From Moniliella sp. 'wahieum' (lineage: Eukaryota; Basidiomycota; Moniliellomycetes; Moniliellales; Moniliellaceae): DNA of 64,000 bases. Below the pieces are notes generated by a model. The model saw only the letters and a list, made by a program, of their open reading frames with translations, had not been told where the DNA came from and did not search any database. Below are positions 34,591-46,946 of the stretch, in pieces. Position 1 is the first letter of the stretch. Each line of letters opens with the position of its first letter. The stretch covers positions 806,001-870,000 of the forward strand of contig RSEE01000005.1 of NCBI GenBank assembly GCA_003971905.1, given 5' to 3'. The translations under genes and the position numbers were made by a program.

Positions 34591-37500
34591 CTGCGCCTGG
34601 CAGGAACCCTCTGAAAACAAAGCAATTCTATGAAATACACCGATTTGCTTAGCGCTTAATGCTGACATGTTGGTAGGCAGAGGTTTTATTACGGCCCGTT
34701 GAGACCAACTTCGCTCCGCTTTTTAGCTTCATCGCCACCACAATGCCCACCGCCGTCGCCCTGAAACACGTATGTGGCGATGCAGCGCTAAGCTGAGGTC
34801 TGAGGCTGGCTCAACGTAGGTTCATGCATGCATGATCAGTGCTAGTCCACTACGTGCCCCATGGGTTTCGTACGAGTCTCTTGCCCAGGCGGTCACTGAA
34901 TATCAGCCACGGCCTGCCACGGCGCGTCCTGGCTCACCGTGACGCGTGACGCATAATGGATATGCAACCGGTGATTGGTAAACGGGAGCCGGGGTACCCT
35001 GTACCCAGAAACCAGAAACCTTTGACGAATAGGAGAAGCGGAACTTACCCCCAAACCCCCGCCAGCCATCCCGCCCCGCTGTTCTTTGTTGGACGTTGGA
35101 CCTATTAGCTGTCCCGCTTAGCGCTTAGCCTGACAGCGACGCGCGCCCTGTGTCTTTGTTCAACGTTCAACGTGTTCAACTGACGTGTCGATCTGTTTGA
35201 GGAGATGGGGTCGGTCAGCGCTCAGCCCTGAGCGCTGACTCAGCCCTCCAACCGGGCACACGTCGTTTTGACGTGTTGAAGCTGCGGATGCCGAACATTG
35301 GGCACATATTCAGCTCGCAGACGGTTGTTTTCCCAGACGGTTGTCTAGCGGTGGACACATTGGTCGGCCGGGGGACTGTCGAATACATTGTATCTGAAAC
35401 ACGCTCTCCGTCTTCACGTGCATCACGTGTGACGGTGACAAGTCACATGTCACTGTCACGGTGGACGCGTAACGCGTAACGCGTGATGCCCAGAGGAGGT
35501 GGGTTACTACTAGTTACTGGTTACTAGTTACTCCGGTTTCTCGTCCCGGCACTGCCCCGACCCCACCGTCACTCCCTGCTTGGTGTGCCAGTGTGCCGTG
35601 CACGCAAACTCTCCGTTTGGTGGCAACGGGATGCTTCAGGTGTTGTCTGGCGCTGTTCGCTACAGGGTTATATGCTTCCAGCTGCTCTGCCTGCTATACC
35701 TTGCTATCCACCGCTGATGCATCACATGCATCACATCCCACATTCTACTTGGCACGGTGCCAAGAGCGTGTAACGTGTGTTTACCACAGAAGCCTCTGTC
35801 GGCCTATACCAGCCGGCGCTTCCTGTACCTCGTTCAACATTCACATGTTCACAGTTCCATACGAGAAGATAGACTTCAAGGCCGTAATGTGTTCGTCTCT
35901 CGCGAGTATGAAAACTTTGGCTTCTTTTTCTTGAGAGCTCATTCCATTGCAAAAGGGCCTACTAACACCTCTCGGCTCTGTCGAAGGAGGACCTTCATTT
36001 GCCCCCCCGCGTAAGGCTGAGAGGTGGCGCATGGCCACTAAGCGGGACGTCTACCGTCGCACACAGTCCGGACGTGCCTGGTCCTGCAATTTTGCCAAAA
36101 TCTTACCTGATGAGCGTGCTGAGCGCGGCATCCCTTCTCTCGTAATATATCGCTAGTGTTTAACGAGCCTTGTCTCGTGCCTGGCTCGCAGCGACATCAT
36201 CAGCCCTACTGGCCGTGGCATTTTATGATCAAGGGTCCTGGTTGGTAGTCTCTCTTGAGGCCAAGGTGTTGGTTCTGATGTTTTCTCACTTCGCTTTCCA
36301 TTTTGTTCTTTTGCGGGCAGACCCCGTGACGCCTGGCATGTAGATGTCCCTGTAAGCGTAACTGGCTGGCCAAGAGACCACCCTAATCACCATCATTAGT
36401 GCGATGGTGTCACCATCAAGAGGCATTATCAAAGCTCCAAGTCTCATTGTAAAAGCCCCCACCTGATGAGGAAATGTGAGGATCGAGCGTGCATCCCAAA
36501 GGGAACATATATAAAGTGTAAAAGGGATTTGAGCGACTCCCTTCGTTCGTCGTTCGCTTCGGCAGGTGGGTAGACAACTCAAGCCCCACTTACGCACACT
36601 GCATGGTCTTCCTTCTCTCTCCTTCCTGCCACGGATGACATCGATGGACAAATGGATGCTACCTCACCAGCAAGCATGTCATTTGCCATTTTTGAAAAAT
36701 ATCCGCACTGGCTGAGATGGTTCTCGCTCGATGATCATGGTTGGTCGCTCCAGCAGGTTCTCAGAGCTAGGCTCATCATTTTCACGCCCCATTTCACGGC
36801 AACTGATGATTCCAAGGCGACTGGAGGGAAAGACTGTAGTCAGTGAATGCGGATTATGGTTCAAGACGTACTGCCGACGAAGGCAACTATAATGGACCGA
36901 AAACCCAATGTGAGTGTTTCTGTCACGGTCTCTCTTATTAGTAAACGTTTGTTGAGGGAGCGAGAGCCTCCCTGGTTGGTGGGCTGTTCTGCCGCTGTCC
37001 TCACTATAGGCATCTCCGTGAGGGTCTCTGCCACGCCCTGCCATCATCGCCACCAACTTAGGGAACGTCACAAAATAATGTCTCCCCGTGATATTACAGT
37101 GGTCTCACGGCCACATGATGCACACACTTTCAATCCCCTGTGGGACGACGTCTCGTGGCCTTGATTGCTTATTGAACGGTGCGTTTTCCCGCGTTGCGGT
37201 CGTGTGGGTGTTCGAGAAAGAGTCATCATCGTCATCAGCGACCTATACACTCTTCCGCGGGATCCGGCCGGCAGGGATGACAGCGACGGGCGCCTGTTTT
37301 TCAACAAGATCCATGGTGGCTGGCTGGGCAATGGAAGACGAGTTGCTAGCGCAACGGCTTTGAACATGTGGCGCCAGGGGCAGCGGTTCAAACATTCAAC
37401 TTCCATACAGGGCACATGGCACAGCGCGTTTGCACGTTCAACGTTCAACTTGAACGTTCAATATTCAAGCTCAGCCGCGGCTTGGCACGGCAGGCACTGC

Positions 37501-38013
37501 TCGGCAGAGGGATGGAGTTGTGGCAGTTGTGGCCCCGGGGCCGAGGGAAGCCAGCGAAGCATACGCACTGGCGCCCTGCACAGACGCACCGCGTGCTGAG
37601 TACCTGGGCTGGCGCCCCGCGCAATCCAAACACCCGACACTGCCCCCGGGCGGCGGAGCACACTCCAAGCAGCGCTGGCTGGTTCCTTGCAGCCGCGCGC
37701 TGGAGCGCTGCATGATGCATGACTGCATGACACTGGCCACAGGCGGCGGCATAACTTGGCGACGTGTGACATGTGGCTGCCAGGACCAGTGACAGCGGCC
37801 GATGAGGTGAGCTCACCAGTGATCCCCTGCGCGGAGGCCGATCGGGCATAAAAACTTTTAGTGCTCCGCCGGAGCAAGCGCAGCCGACGCAGCACAGACA
37901 CACCACGACACCCCAGGACAACCCGAGTGCTTGCTTCTCGGCCACCGCCACCGCCACCGCCGCCGCCGCCGCCACCCCCCCTCGCTGCCTCCGCCACATT
38001 CTGCCCGGGCAGC
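34591..38013. other. Gene-poor region
   Basis: 34780-35560 is word-rich (GGTACCCTGTACCC, AACGTTCAACGTG, ACGCGTAACGCG, ACTAGTTACTGGTTACTAG). Between 35580 and 37760 several ORFs of 60-140 codons overlap on both strands. None has a recognisable motif or a partner in another copy, so none is called. 37860-38010 is the GC-rich leader of the SEC14-like gene, including a CCGCCGCC run. Confidence 0.45.
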
Positions 38014-39618
38014 ATGCCTGCCGACGTACGCAACAACCAGGATGGCGAACCGGTGCCGTCCGCTCACATGGGTGGGTACTCCAGCCTCACGGGCGTTGGC
38101 GAAAGCACACAATGGCTATCCGTGATCTGACCTTCTACCCCCCTCCGCTTCGCCGCAGACAACCTGACGCCGAGCAGTCGCTCAAGCTGCGCCAGTTCTA
38201 CACCAAGCTCCACCGTCCTATCTCGCCAACACCTCGACGTCTCCGACGCTCTAAGCGTCGCGGCGGCCCTGTGCTGTGCCCAAAACAGAGCGAACCCCTG
38301 CTAAGGCCACCAAGCCTTCCCGCACCACACTCCCGCGGACGACGGCGCTAAAGACGATGCCAAGCTCCACGCCGAGCAACGCCAGATGGATGTATTCCTC
38401 CGCACATATGGCGGCGACTACCTCCGCACTGCATTTTACGATTTTGTTCAGGTATGTCCCCCTCCGCTTTGCGCATCCCTTGTCCTCAGGCCAGCAACCG
38501 ACGCGTGGCGCTCTTTTTCTCTCTTCACAGGCCGACTATCGATGCTTCGGCCCTGCGCTTTCTGCGCGCACGCAAGTGGGATGTAGATCGGGCCATCGCC
38601 ATGCTGTGTGCTGCATCGGCTTCCGCCTGGACAATGATCTGATGGGTTTGCTGGCCCAAGGCGAGAATGGGTTGAAGGATGTGCCCGGTTTCTCAACCAG
38701 ATGCGCCGTGGCATCTCCTATGTCCGCGGCAATACCGACTCGCCAGGCGAACACCACTTTACTTTATCATGTGCGCGGCATTATGCCAACGCGCAATCGT
38801 CCGAAACGCTCGAGCGTTTCGTCCTATTGGCCATGGAAGCCAACCCGACTGCTATGTAGTCCCCCGATGGAAAAGGCTGTCGTTGTCTTCTCTCTGGAAG
38901 GCTTTGGCATCAGAAACAGTGCGTCCCTTTCTCCTTGCTTCGTCTTCGTGGCCTGCCCCACTGACTAGGATGTGTGCCCGTCTTGCAGTGGATTGGACTG
39001 TGTTACCTTCCTTGGCAAGGCCTCGAGGCATATTATCCCGATCGTTGCATTGTATCTATGTCCATGGTCTCCTTGGATCTTCCGTGGCATTGGCAAGTCC
39101 TCTCTCCTATGCTCGACCCCGTCGGCGGGAGAAGATTAAGTTCACCAGCAAGGCACAGGATCGAGAGGCGCACATTCCTTCCTACAAGCTCCGAGTTGCT
39201 ATGGGTGGCACCATGGACTGGGAGTGGGACTACACCGAACCTGATCCTCGCGAGAACGAGTTACTTGAGCGCACAGACATTGCTGATCGTATCCGAGCCG
39301 AGCGTGACGAGCTCTGGGCCCAATTTGAACAGGTTACGTTCGATTGGTGTCAAGCCGCGTCGGACGAGGCGGTTCCCGAGCTGACGTTCCGCCGACTCGT
39401 GCTCTCCAAAACAGATCCGTCTCAAGCAACTCCAGCTGAACCCTTACGTTCGCGCCATCAACGTCTACCAGCGTCAAGGCATCCTGAATGAAGCCAACTC
39501 CCATACATGGAAGTACCCTCAAGCCAATGCACCCGCTATTAGCCAGACCGTGGGCAGTCGCCATGACATCCCAGCGTTGTTCCAATGGCTCGTGGACAAC
39601 AAGCAAGAGTCTTCCTGA
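38014..39618 (+). CDS. SEC14-like CRAL-TRIO lipid-transfer protein (CSR1-type)
   Basis: Cytosolic phosphatidylinositol/phosphatidylcholine transfer protein. ATG 38014 gives MPADVRNNQDGEPVPSAHM. Intron 38072-38158 leads to NLTP and LKLRQFYTKL, the CRAL-TRIO N-terminal helix. After a charged linker, YGGDYLRTAFYDFVQ is followed by a second intron (donor at about 38452, acceptor CACAG at about 38539), then ALRFLRARKWDVDRAIAML. The lipid-binding domain follows: ISYVRGNTDSPGEH, AVVVFSLEGFGIRN, EAYYPDR, LSPMLDPV, REKIKFTSKAQD, and TMDWEWDYTEPDPRENELL. A short C-terminal region ends ...WLVDNKQESS at TGA 39616-39618. The signature 'LDPV-V-x-x-KI-F' and the D-W-x-W-x-Y-x-EP element point to the CSR1 branch. 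Frame changes are numerous. Confidence 0.85.
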
Positions 39619-39686
39619 CTCGTATGGAACACGTTTGGGCTTGCGGCCTTGCCCGCCCACCCGAATTGAGCCAGCTGGTGCACAAA

Positions 39687-42500
39687 ATGGCGGACCCATC
39701 CCATCCCTGCCTTGGCTCACTAACATCCCTCCTGCAACACCCCCCGCCCTCGCCCCCACCGCCACCACCACTACCACATCGACTATCGCCCCCTCCCCCG
39801 CCAGGGGCTCTGTATCGCTGGCTCACGCTTCGTCCACCTCTACCGCCTGCGCGCCATCACAACCTCCTTATAAGGAGACGTTCTTGCCAAAAGAGGACGC
39901 CGCCGTTGCAACGATTGCATCGGCAGCTGCTGTGGCGGTCGATTTCAACTGTGAACGGACTTCTCATAACTGCCTCTCGCTCTTCGTCGGACCTGTCAAG
40001 TGTATCAGGGAACGAAGGGTATGCGACGCCGCCTGAGTATGGGTATTGGGGAGGTGGGACATGTAAAGAGACTGGCGGAAGCAATGCCTGGCAACGCAAT
40101 GATTCCTTCTTGGGCACCGATCGGTCAGTGTCCCGTCCGAGGTTGATGAGAGCTTAGCCGATTCAATTTTGGCTCACAGTGCCGCTTACGGGGAGGAGGA
40201 GGGGAGGAGGGTATCGAGTCGAGTGGGGAGGAGTCGATCGGTACGGACGCCATGTCAGACGACTCAGATCCGCCTACGACGTCTGTGCGACCGGATTACA
40301 TCCCACCAGCCACTCAAGGCATCGCAAGTGCAGCTGACTGACGAGCAATGCCGTGAAGACCTCAAGCTGATCCATACTGCCTTGAACCTTTTCCTTGACT
40401 CCCGCATTGCTTGAGGCCGAGGAGTTGTGTTTGGCCAATGCCGGTACTCGCTTGTACTGCGCAGCGGGGATGGGACTGATCAACTTTTTCAAGTCCTTTC
40501 TGACGTTTGAGTTGGCCGACATCCAAACGGCCATCCATTGTTGCCAAGCACACCCGTTCTGTTGCCTCGCTCTTGCGCAAAAAGCAAGGTCCGGTGGGCA
40601 AGTGGATTCATAGCAAGGGGGCTTTTACCGATCCATGACTCTCGTTCAACTCCACGCTGAGCTCAACTTTGTCGAGAACACGTTGAGGTCTGCCTGCTGC
40701 GCATGGCCAAGGCACGTGGAGGCAGCCGGTGGTGAAGCACGCGCTTGCCTCCGTGCAGCCTATGTCATTCTACAAGATCTGATGAACCTGATTGAAACCA
40801 CCGACGCGCGCGCCGAGCACGAAGCCATCACAGGCAAGAAACGTTATCGAAACTCCCCGTGCTGGACCAGCACTTTCGTAGCGGCGTGTACTTTTCCTAT
40901 CCGCCTGCGTCCTCGTCCTTCCTTCCTCCCAGGCCGCGCCACAAGGTGTTGGAAGGGCTGGGCTACATTGGGACCGGCAGTTTGCTTCAGGTGCTGCAGC
41001 GTGCGGCGGTTGGTCAAAGACAAGCCGTATCCAGCCCTGTCGGCCCAAGAGGAAGGGGTGCGCCGACCGCTGTGGTGATATCGCGCTGATCTGCTACCAC
41101 ATTGTCTCCCAACGTTTGTGCCAGTGTTGATCGACATTGAGTTTGCGGACAAGGTTTGCAATGGAACTTGCGTCATTTCCGCACGGCATCTTCTTTCTTT
41201 ACTTTCAAGTCGGCTGTTTTGCTGCTCAAGCGCTGCCTGAAAAGGCAATCGAGTACTATCGCACCTCGATCGAGGCGCGGGAGCTTTAAACAGTTGGACC
41301 ACATCTCCTTTATCGATCTGCTCTCACGTACCTTTCGACGTGCGACTTTGCACGCGCATACGAGTGCTTTGACGTACTGTCGCGCGAGAGCAACTGGAGC
41401 CGAGCCATCTACCAGTATGCCCGTGCCGTCTGCCTCGTCGAGAGCGGTCTGGACGGCCAGCAGTCCAGCGCAACGATATGCAGACCGTCGCTGGGCTGAA
41501 CGCAAGGTGGCTGGGGCCACCATCCCGTTGGAACAGTTTGTGACAAACGAGCCATGGCGTTTGTGGCGCAGGGCCGTTTGCCGCTGGGGATCGAGTTTAG
41601 TTATCTTTGGCACTGCATGTCCCAAACGCCCATCTTTCTCCTCCTCGATACCACCCTTACCCGCATCGATACGTTCATCGACGATCTTGAGCGCTACTCT
41701 GACGTGTCGACGTATGGGACGGGAGAGAGCGAGTATTGGGCAGCTTACTGTGTTTCCTTCTTTCTGCGTGGCGTAGCATTGCGGTACGTTGCCTTCCCTG
41801 ATGAGTGTACCGTCGTCCGAGCCCCTCCGGAGGAACTGATGGAGCGGCCGAGCGAGGTGGCGCAAGATGCGTTGCTCAGTTTCCACAAGGTCCTTCAGCA
41901 GGGCCACCACCTCGACCGGAACAACAACTGGGTCGTCTACTTTGCCCACTACGAACTTGGTCGACTGCTGGAATGCATGGGACACCGCGACGCGGCCCGA
42001 TGCGAGCTGGAACTGGTCCTGTCGGGTCGTCCGCTGCCCCAGCTGGGCCAAGCGTACGTCCAAGAGGGCCCGATGGCGTCGCCACCCCGCAAGCCCAAGC
42101 CCAGCGCCGGCCATGCTCACTACCTGCTGAAACACATGTGCCTCCTTCGTACCCGAGCGGCGATGGACATCATGATGCGTACCCGTCAAGCGCACGCCAC
42201 ATCCTCAAGCCAACCGCTAACGCAAAGGGCGCTGTTGCGCCCGCCACGGATTGTGAGGCCGGCCGAGGGGTCGGAAGCTTCGGTATCGGTGGATCAGACC
42301 TCGGTTTCGGGCAAGTCGTCTTTCTTTGCTGCCGCCGGGCCCGGGGCGACCTTATCCCAAGTGTTGGCCACCTCGTCTGGCCGCCTACCCACCCCAACGA
42401 CGGATTCCGTGTCGGAGCTCGGCTCCTCTCTCTTTCCCAGCTCGCCCAACTCGTCAGTACGGACTTTGCCTCGCGTCGGAATACGGTGCGGCCCGTGTAG
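39687..42500 (+). CDS. IML2 / TTC39 family protein
   Basis: Outer-mitochondrial-membrane or lipid-droplet-associated protein of the IML2/TTC39 (DUF3808) family, linked in yeast to inclusion-body clearance. The N-terminus is Pro/Ser-rich and poorly resolved; MADPSHPCLG at 39687 is a guess. The conserved part begins at about 40320 with CREDLKLIHTALNLFLDSRIAEAE. It continues with MGLINFFKSFLTFELADIQTAI, MTLVQLHAEL, LRAAYVILQDLMNLIE, DQHFRSGVYFSY, LEGLGYIG, QALPEKAIEYYRTSIEA and ARAYECFDVLSRESNWSRAIYQYARAVCL. One long frame from 41554 carries FVAQGRLPLGIEFSYLWHCM, VVYFAHYELGRLLECMGHRDAA and HYLLKHMCLLRTRAAMDIM. A Ser/Thr-rich tail ends near 42500. Multiple frame changes precede 41554. It lies 70 bp after the SEC14-like gene on the same strand. 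Confidence 0.85.
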
Positions 42501-43051
42501 TACGCCAGTCTTTGTCATCTTGGTACCGTTTTCCTACTTTGTGCGGTGCCCCCCCTCCCCCACTGCCTTTCCCTGGCATTTTGACCCTCGTAAAACCCTC
42601 TCCCGTTTCTTCCTGCCGCTCGCCCTCAATCGCTTGGGTTCGGATTTGTTGTTTCATGTTATCGCTCTCTCCACCTTTTCTGGGCCACTTGGTTCCCCCT
42701 CCCCCGTCGTTTGGTGCCACAACAGCCATCACCTACCTCTTTCCATACCCCTCCAACCGGTTTCTTCCTTCGTAGTGTCAAACACATCGCCTCCTATCTA
42801 TGTAGAGAGAAAAGGGAGCGCGCCAGTCGCTAGGATCGTCACAGCATATCAATCATCGCACACCAGCTTCAACCACACCGCAATGCCAAGTAGGAAACAG
42901 ACGAAACCAATTAGAGGGACAACGGCACAAGCCAAGTCGATCGAAGGGAGCGGCAGCTTACAGCCAGCTTGCACGGGGTCATCGGCGAACAACACCGCGT
43001 TCCCAGTTCCCACGTCGACAGCAAGAGCGGTCACGGAAACAAAAAATGTGC
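42501..43051. other. Convergent intergenic region
   Basis: Lies between the 3' ends of the IML2-like and SIP5-like genes. A plus-strand frame stays open through it from the IML2 gene but changes composition and has no family match. Confidence 0.4.
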
Positions 43052-45926
43052 CTAGAATGCATCCCGTGTGGGGTCCAAGTAGGAATGAAAAGGTTTGTGT
43101 TGACCGGGAGAGGGCGCACTGGGCCCGACGGGGGTCCAGCAGCGGCGTAGGGGTTCTGTGTAGACCGCGCCAGAAAAGAGTTGGGTGCCCTGGGAAGCGG
43201 AGTGCACCCCGGCCGTTCTCCACGCCTGCGTGTGCTGTGGGCTAATAACAACGCACCAGTCGTCGAAGTGGCCTTCTGGGGAGGCAGGTGCGCTTGCCCC
43301 GGAGATAGGGATGTGGCAGTCTGGAACGGGTAGGATCCCATGCTGCCCGAATGCGGAGCGGGCGTAGAGGAGGCCGAGGGCGAGCCAAAGGGGTACCGGG
43401 GCTGAGTCCGCGACGGAAGGGGTTTGTGTCTCGTTTTCCGGGCTGAGACGTGACAGATCCGCCATAACTGTGAGCGCCTGTCCTGGCGGCAGTGGGGGCG
43501 TGAGGGTCTCTTCGGGATGTAGTGGGGATGATGGGAAGGAGTGAAAAGGAGGTACAGGCGATTGGTGCCCCAATGAGGCGGAGAACGGTGTTTGGTCGAC
43601 GCTCAACCGAAAATAGGAAGGAATGTCCTCGCTTCGCCTGACAGGAGGCGGCGATGGGGTAGATGTGCTCCCCCTGTGGCGGGGCTGTGTTGGTTTCCGT
43701 GCTTGACAAAGGTGCGTCGTTCGCGGGACTCATACTCTGCCTCATACGATTAGAATCGATGGGCACGTCGTTGGTGGCGAGCGAAGGTCCCAAAGCAGAA
43801 GCCGACGTTGGCGCAGTCCCGGTCGCGGATTCCGTTGAGCGCGCATCGCCCCAAAGGGAGAGTGACGCGAATGGGTCAATCATTTGTTCTTTAACCACTT
43901 CAGGGGGGGGACGCTTCGTCTCTTGCAATTGGACTAGTGTGGGTACTAACGGTGGGGCGGGGTCCTTTCCCTTAAACGCACCCTTGGCAGGTGGCACTAA
44001 AGGGACTGCGCCAGGAGGAACATCGCCGTCTGGAGTGACGGTGGAGGTGATCCCAGTCATATTTGACGCCGCGCCAGACGGGTGCACCCGTATCACTGGT
44101 GGCGCCAGCACGGTAGGGAGTAAGGCCTCGGGTTCCCCTGATGTAGAGGGCTCCGTAAACGGAAGTGTGGCGCGTGTTGCTTCCTCTGTCGTTTTGAAAG
44201 ACGAGGGACCGCTACAACGCTAGGCTGACCACCCGCGACATCGGGAGGCCGTTGGGTTTCCGCTTCATGAGTGGGGGGTGTAAGTACTGTACCCACCTCG
44301 CTGGCACCTTTTGGGGGCGAGAGCGAGATCGCAGGTACGGCTGGGGCATCAGGAGAGGCATCACGAGGGGGAGTAGACCGATTTGCTACAGGAGTTGGCG
44401 TAGGCATAACGGGAGAAGAATGAGCGGGTACGGTGCGATCGGCGGTGACAGCATCTGTTTGGACGAGACCATGTACTGGGTCGGCGTCATCAGCGAGCCC
44501 TGCCGGAAGGGGCGAAGTGGCCTGCTTCGTCAGATCAATCCGAGAAGGTGGAGGCCCGAACGGGCTAGGCGCATTTAACTCTAGAGGTGCATCGACAAGC
44601 TTACTGGCAGGAGCACAGGACCCTTGAAGTGGCTCTGTGGCTTGAAGCGAGTTGTTGGCTTCGGGGGCTTCGGGGGCTTCGGGGGCTTCGGAGGTTTGAG
44701 AGAGTGGGACGGCTTCTTGGATCGGGTTGGGCCCAGATTCGGACACGGACCTGGTTGGATTTGAGTTGAGCATCGAAGAGGGCGCCGCCTCCGGGGTCAG
44801 GGGCAGGGGAGGGGCACGAGGGACGCTCGTCTGTTCAGTAACCGGCCTGGTGGCAAAGTCTTCTGTGGTGCTGGAGATCAATTGACTAAGCGGGACATCC
44901 TCCTGTTCATCCACGGAAGGCAGGATGGGCGCGTGCCCAGCCCCGTCTTGGGTCAAACTCCGGTTCTGGGTAGATGAGTTGCCACGCTCATGTGGGCTCT
45001 GCTTTGAGGCCTGTTCCTGTGCCCTCCTTTTTCTTCTTGCTCATGCTCCACCAAGGACTGGCGAATCGCTTCCATGAGCATTGCTTGTTCCAACTGACCG
45101 TTTGCCAGCACCGCACCTTGCGCCTCTGACCTGCCTCGACCACGAGAAGAGGTGGCAGGCAGTACGATCGCCCCGCCCGTCTCGGAGCCTGGAAGAGAGG
45201 CACCGACGCGAGAGGAGCTTACGCCAACGGGCACAAGGCGTCCCCCGACATTGCGCATGATAATTCGTCTGTTGGCCGTGCGAGCTTGAGCGGCCTTGGC
45301 TGCATCGAGTAGCGCTTCCCATGCCGGTCGGATCTCGTCAACAGTAACTACATGAGGATTTGCCGTGTCGACGCCACGCTGCGAGGCATCGGTTTGGGCG
45401 TCATCTGCCTCAGGTGATGCAGAGGGAGGCGCATCGATGGGGACTTGTTCAAGCAGCGCGCGAGGAGCGTTGTAGACAATACCAAAATCGGTCGTCATAC
45501 AAAATGGGCAAGTTGCTGGTGGGCTCTCGGGGGGGTTGGAGAGGAGCGGGTCTGGACGACGGGATTGCACAAAGCATTCGGTGCAGATGGGCTGTCCGCA
45601 GCAGCGCGTGTGATTGAGTGGAGACGGGTAGACCAGAAAGCAGATGGGGCACTCGGTCGGTTTCACCCGGCCACCAAAGCAGCCCTGCAGCTCCTCTTCG
45701 TCGTCAACGCCGCGATAAAAGGGAGCAAGGCGGCGGGAGCAGATGAGGGTCTTGACGATGTCGTGTGCGTAGTCCTGTGCTGTGCTGGCGTATACACCCG
45801 TCGGCACCAAGGATCCCGAATCGAAGCTGGCTGGCCAGGCGGGCGAGAGCGACGGCGGTGATGGGCGGTGTGGTGGGAAAACGATCCAGGAGCGTCGCTG
45901 GTCTCGCGGCCGTTGGCCTGGCCCAT
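43052..45926 (-). CDS. SIP5-like RING-type protein with long disordered tail
   Basis: Homologue of yeast Sip5, which binds the Snf1 kinase complex and Reg1. The proposed start MGQANGRETSDAPG (45924-45926) has Gly2, a possible N-myristoylation site, as in Sip5. DYAHDIVKTLICSRRLAPFYRG (about 45760) and the zinc-binding segment follow. That segment is CPICFLVYPSPLNHTRCCGQ, then CTECFVQSRR, then CPFCMTTDFGIVY (about 45660-45490), with Cys pairs spaced as in Sip5. After EQAMLMEAIRQSLVEHEQEE (UIM-like, about 45075) comes a very long Pro/Ser/Thr/Ala-rich tail including an EAPEAPEAPEA repeat (about 44680) and DPFASLSLWGD (about 43870). It continues through frame changes to about 43050-43250. The exact stop is uncertain. 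Convergent with the IML2-like gene. Confidence 0.75.
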
Positions 45927-46946
45927 GGCGGGTGGTGGGGAAAAGGAGGAGGCGGTGGAGGTGGGATGCGATTGATGGGCAACAGGGAGCCAAGCGGGGT
46001 GGCGTGCTGCTGCGACACTGGCGCTGTGCGGGCAGGGACGCCACCTTTACGTGCTGCTCGGGCTGAGTGGCTCAGCGTTTTTTGCTCAGCGCTGAGGCTG
46101 AGCAGAATGGGCGACAGCCTGCGATAGCCGAAGATGCTTTTGAATCCATCGCACGCCTGACGCTTTTTGTAGCCGAGGATGTATCATGCCGATGAGACTC
46201 TCGAACGCACCGATCATCTATCTGATCAAACGTCTTCAAGCTGTTCGGTCACTGCACCTACTTTCGTGAGTCGAATGCACAGAGAGATAGACGGGAGCAG
46301 AGATGTGGATATTGGATGTGCTTCTGTAGCGTCCACTGCACTCTCCCATTGGCCTCCTCCAGGCTCCATGAGATGTAGGCTGGACACATCCACATCCGCC
46401 CATCATATCTGGACGAGCCACCTTCGGCTATATCCAGCGCCGCACTGGCCATCTGTGCATCACCGCCACTATCTGTCTGTGTGCATAAATAGCAGCCGAG
46501 ACTCAGCGCTCACCGTGAGCAGCAGTGATTTTGCTTTCAATTGGTGCAACCTTAGGCCTTACCCCGACCAACGTGGGCTCCCCCCCACCTCACGCCACTC
46601 CCGGTTCGCAGCCTTGCGCATCTGTCCGGCTCAACACTCATGCCTGTTCATGGTTTCGTTGGATCCGGGGAAGAGGCTGGGGGCTGTCCAAGAGCATTTC
46701 ACAGAAGACGGGGATATATGCGCTAGCGAGTGGATTGCAATGGAATCTGGCGGTCGTCGGATGAACGGTGATCATCGATCAGCAGGGGGAGTAGCTGCTG
46801 TAGGGTTGGTGTCGGGCATTGCATCTGTGTAGAATGCGGGAACCCAAGCACCCGCAATGAGGCCAATGAGGGGAGGGTGTACCCACTGCCGGTTTCCGCC
46901 GTGGAGCAACAGTGGCTGTGATGGCTTAGGGGGCCTCGAGGTGGCC
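45927..46946. other. Promoter region of the SIP5-like gene and intergenic DNA
   Basis: No gene supported. A GCTCAGC word cluster occurs at 46067-46100. Confidence 0.4.

Noticed and set aside
36460-36490. CTGATGAG core suggesting a hammerhead ribozyme
   Set aside because: No GAAA strand and no pairing stems at the required positions; the same word near 1748 lies within coding sequence.
35580-37760. Cluster of 60-140 codon frames on both strands
   Set aside because: None has a signal peptide, known motif, plausible intron structure or second copy; they overlap one another antisense.
41173-42195. 340-codon minus-strand frame
   Set aside because: Antisense to the strongly conserved part of the IML2-like gene.
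42500-43245. Continuation of the IML2-like frame for a further 250 codons
   Set aside because: Composition changes abruptly, no family similarity, and it runs into the SIP5-like gene; a stop at 42500 in the neighbouring frame fits better.
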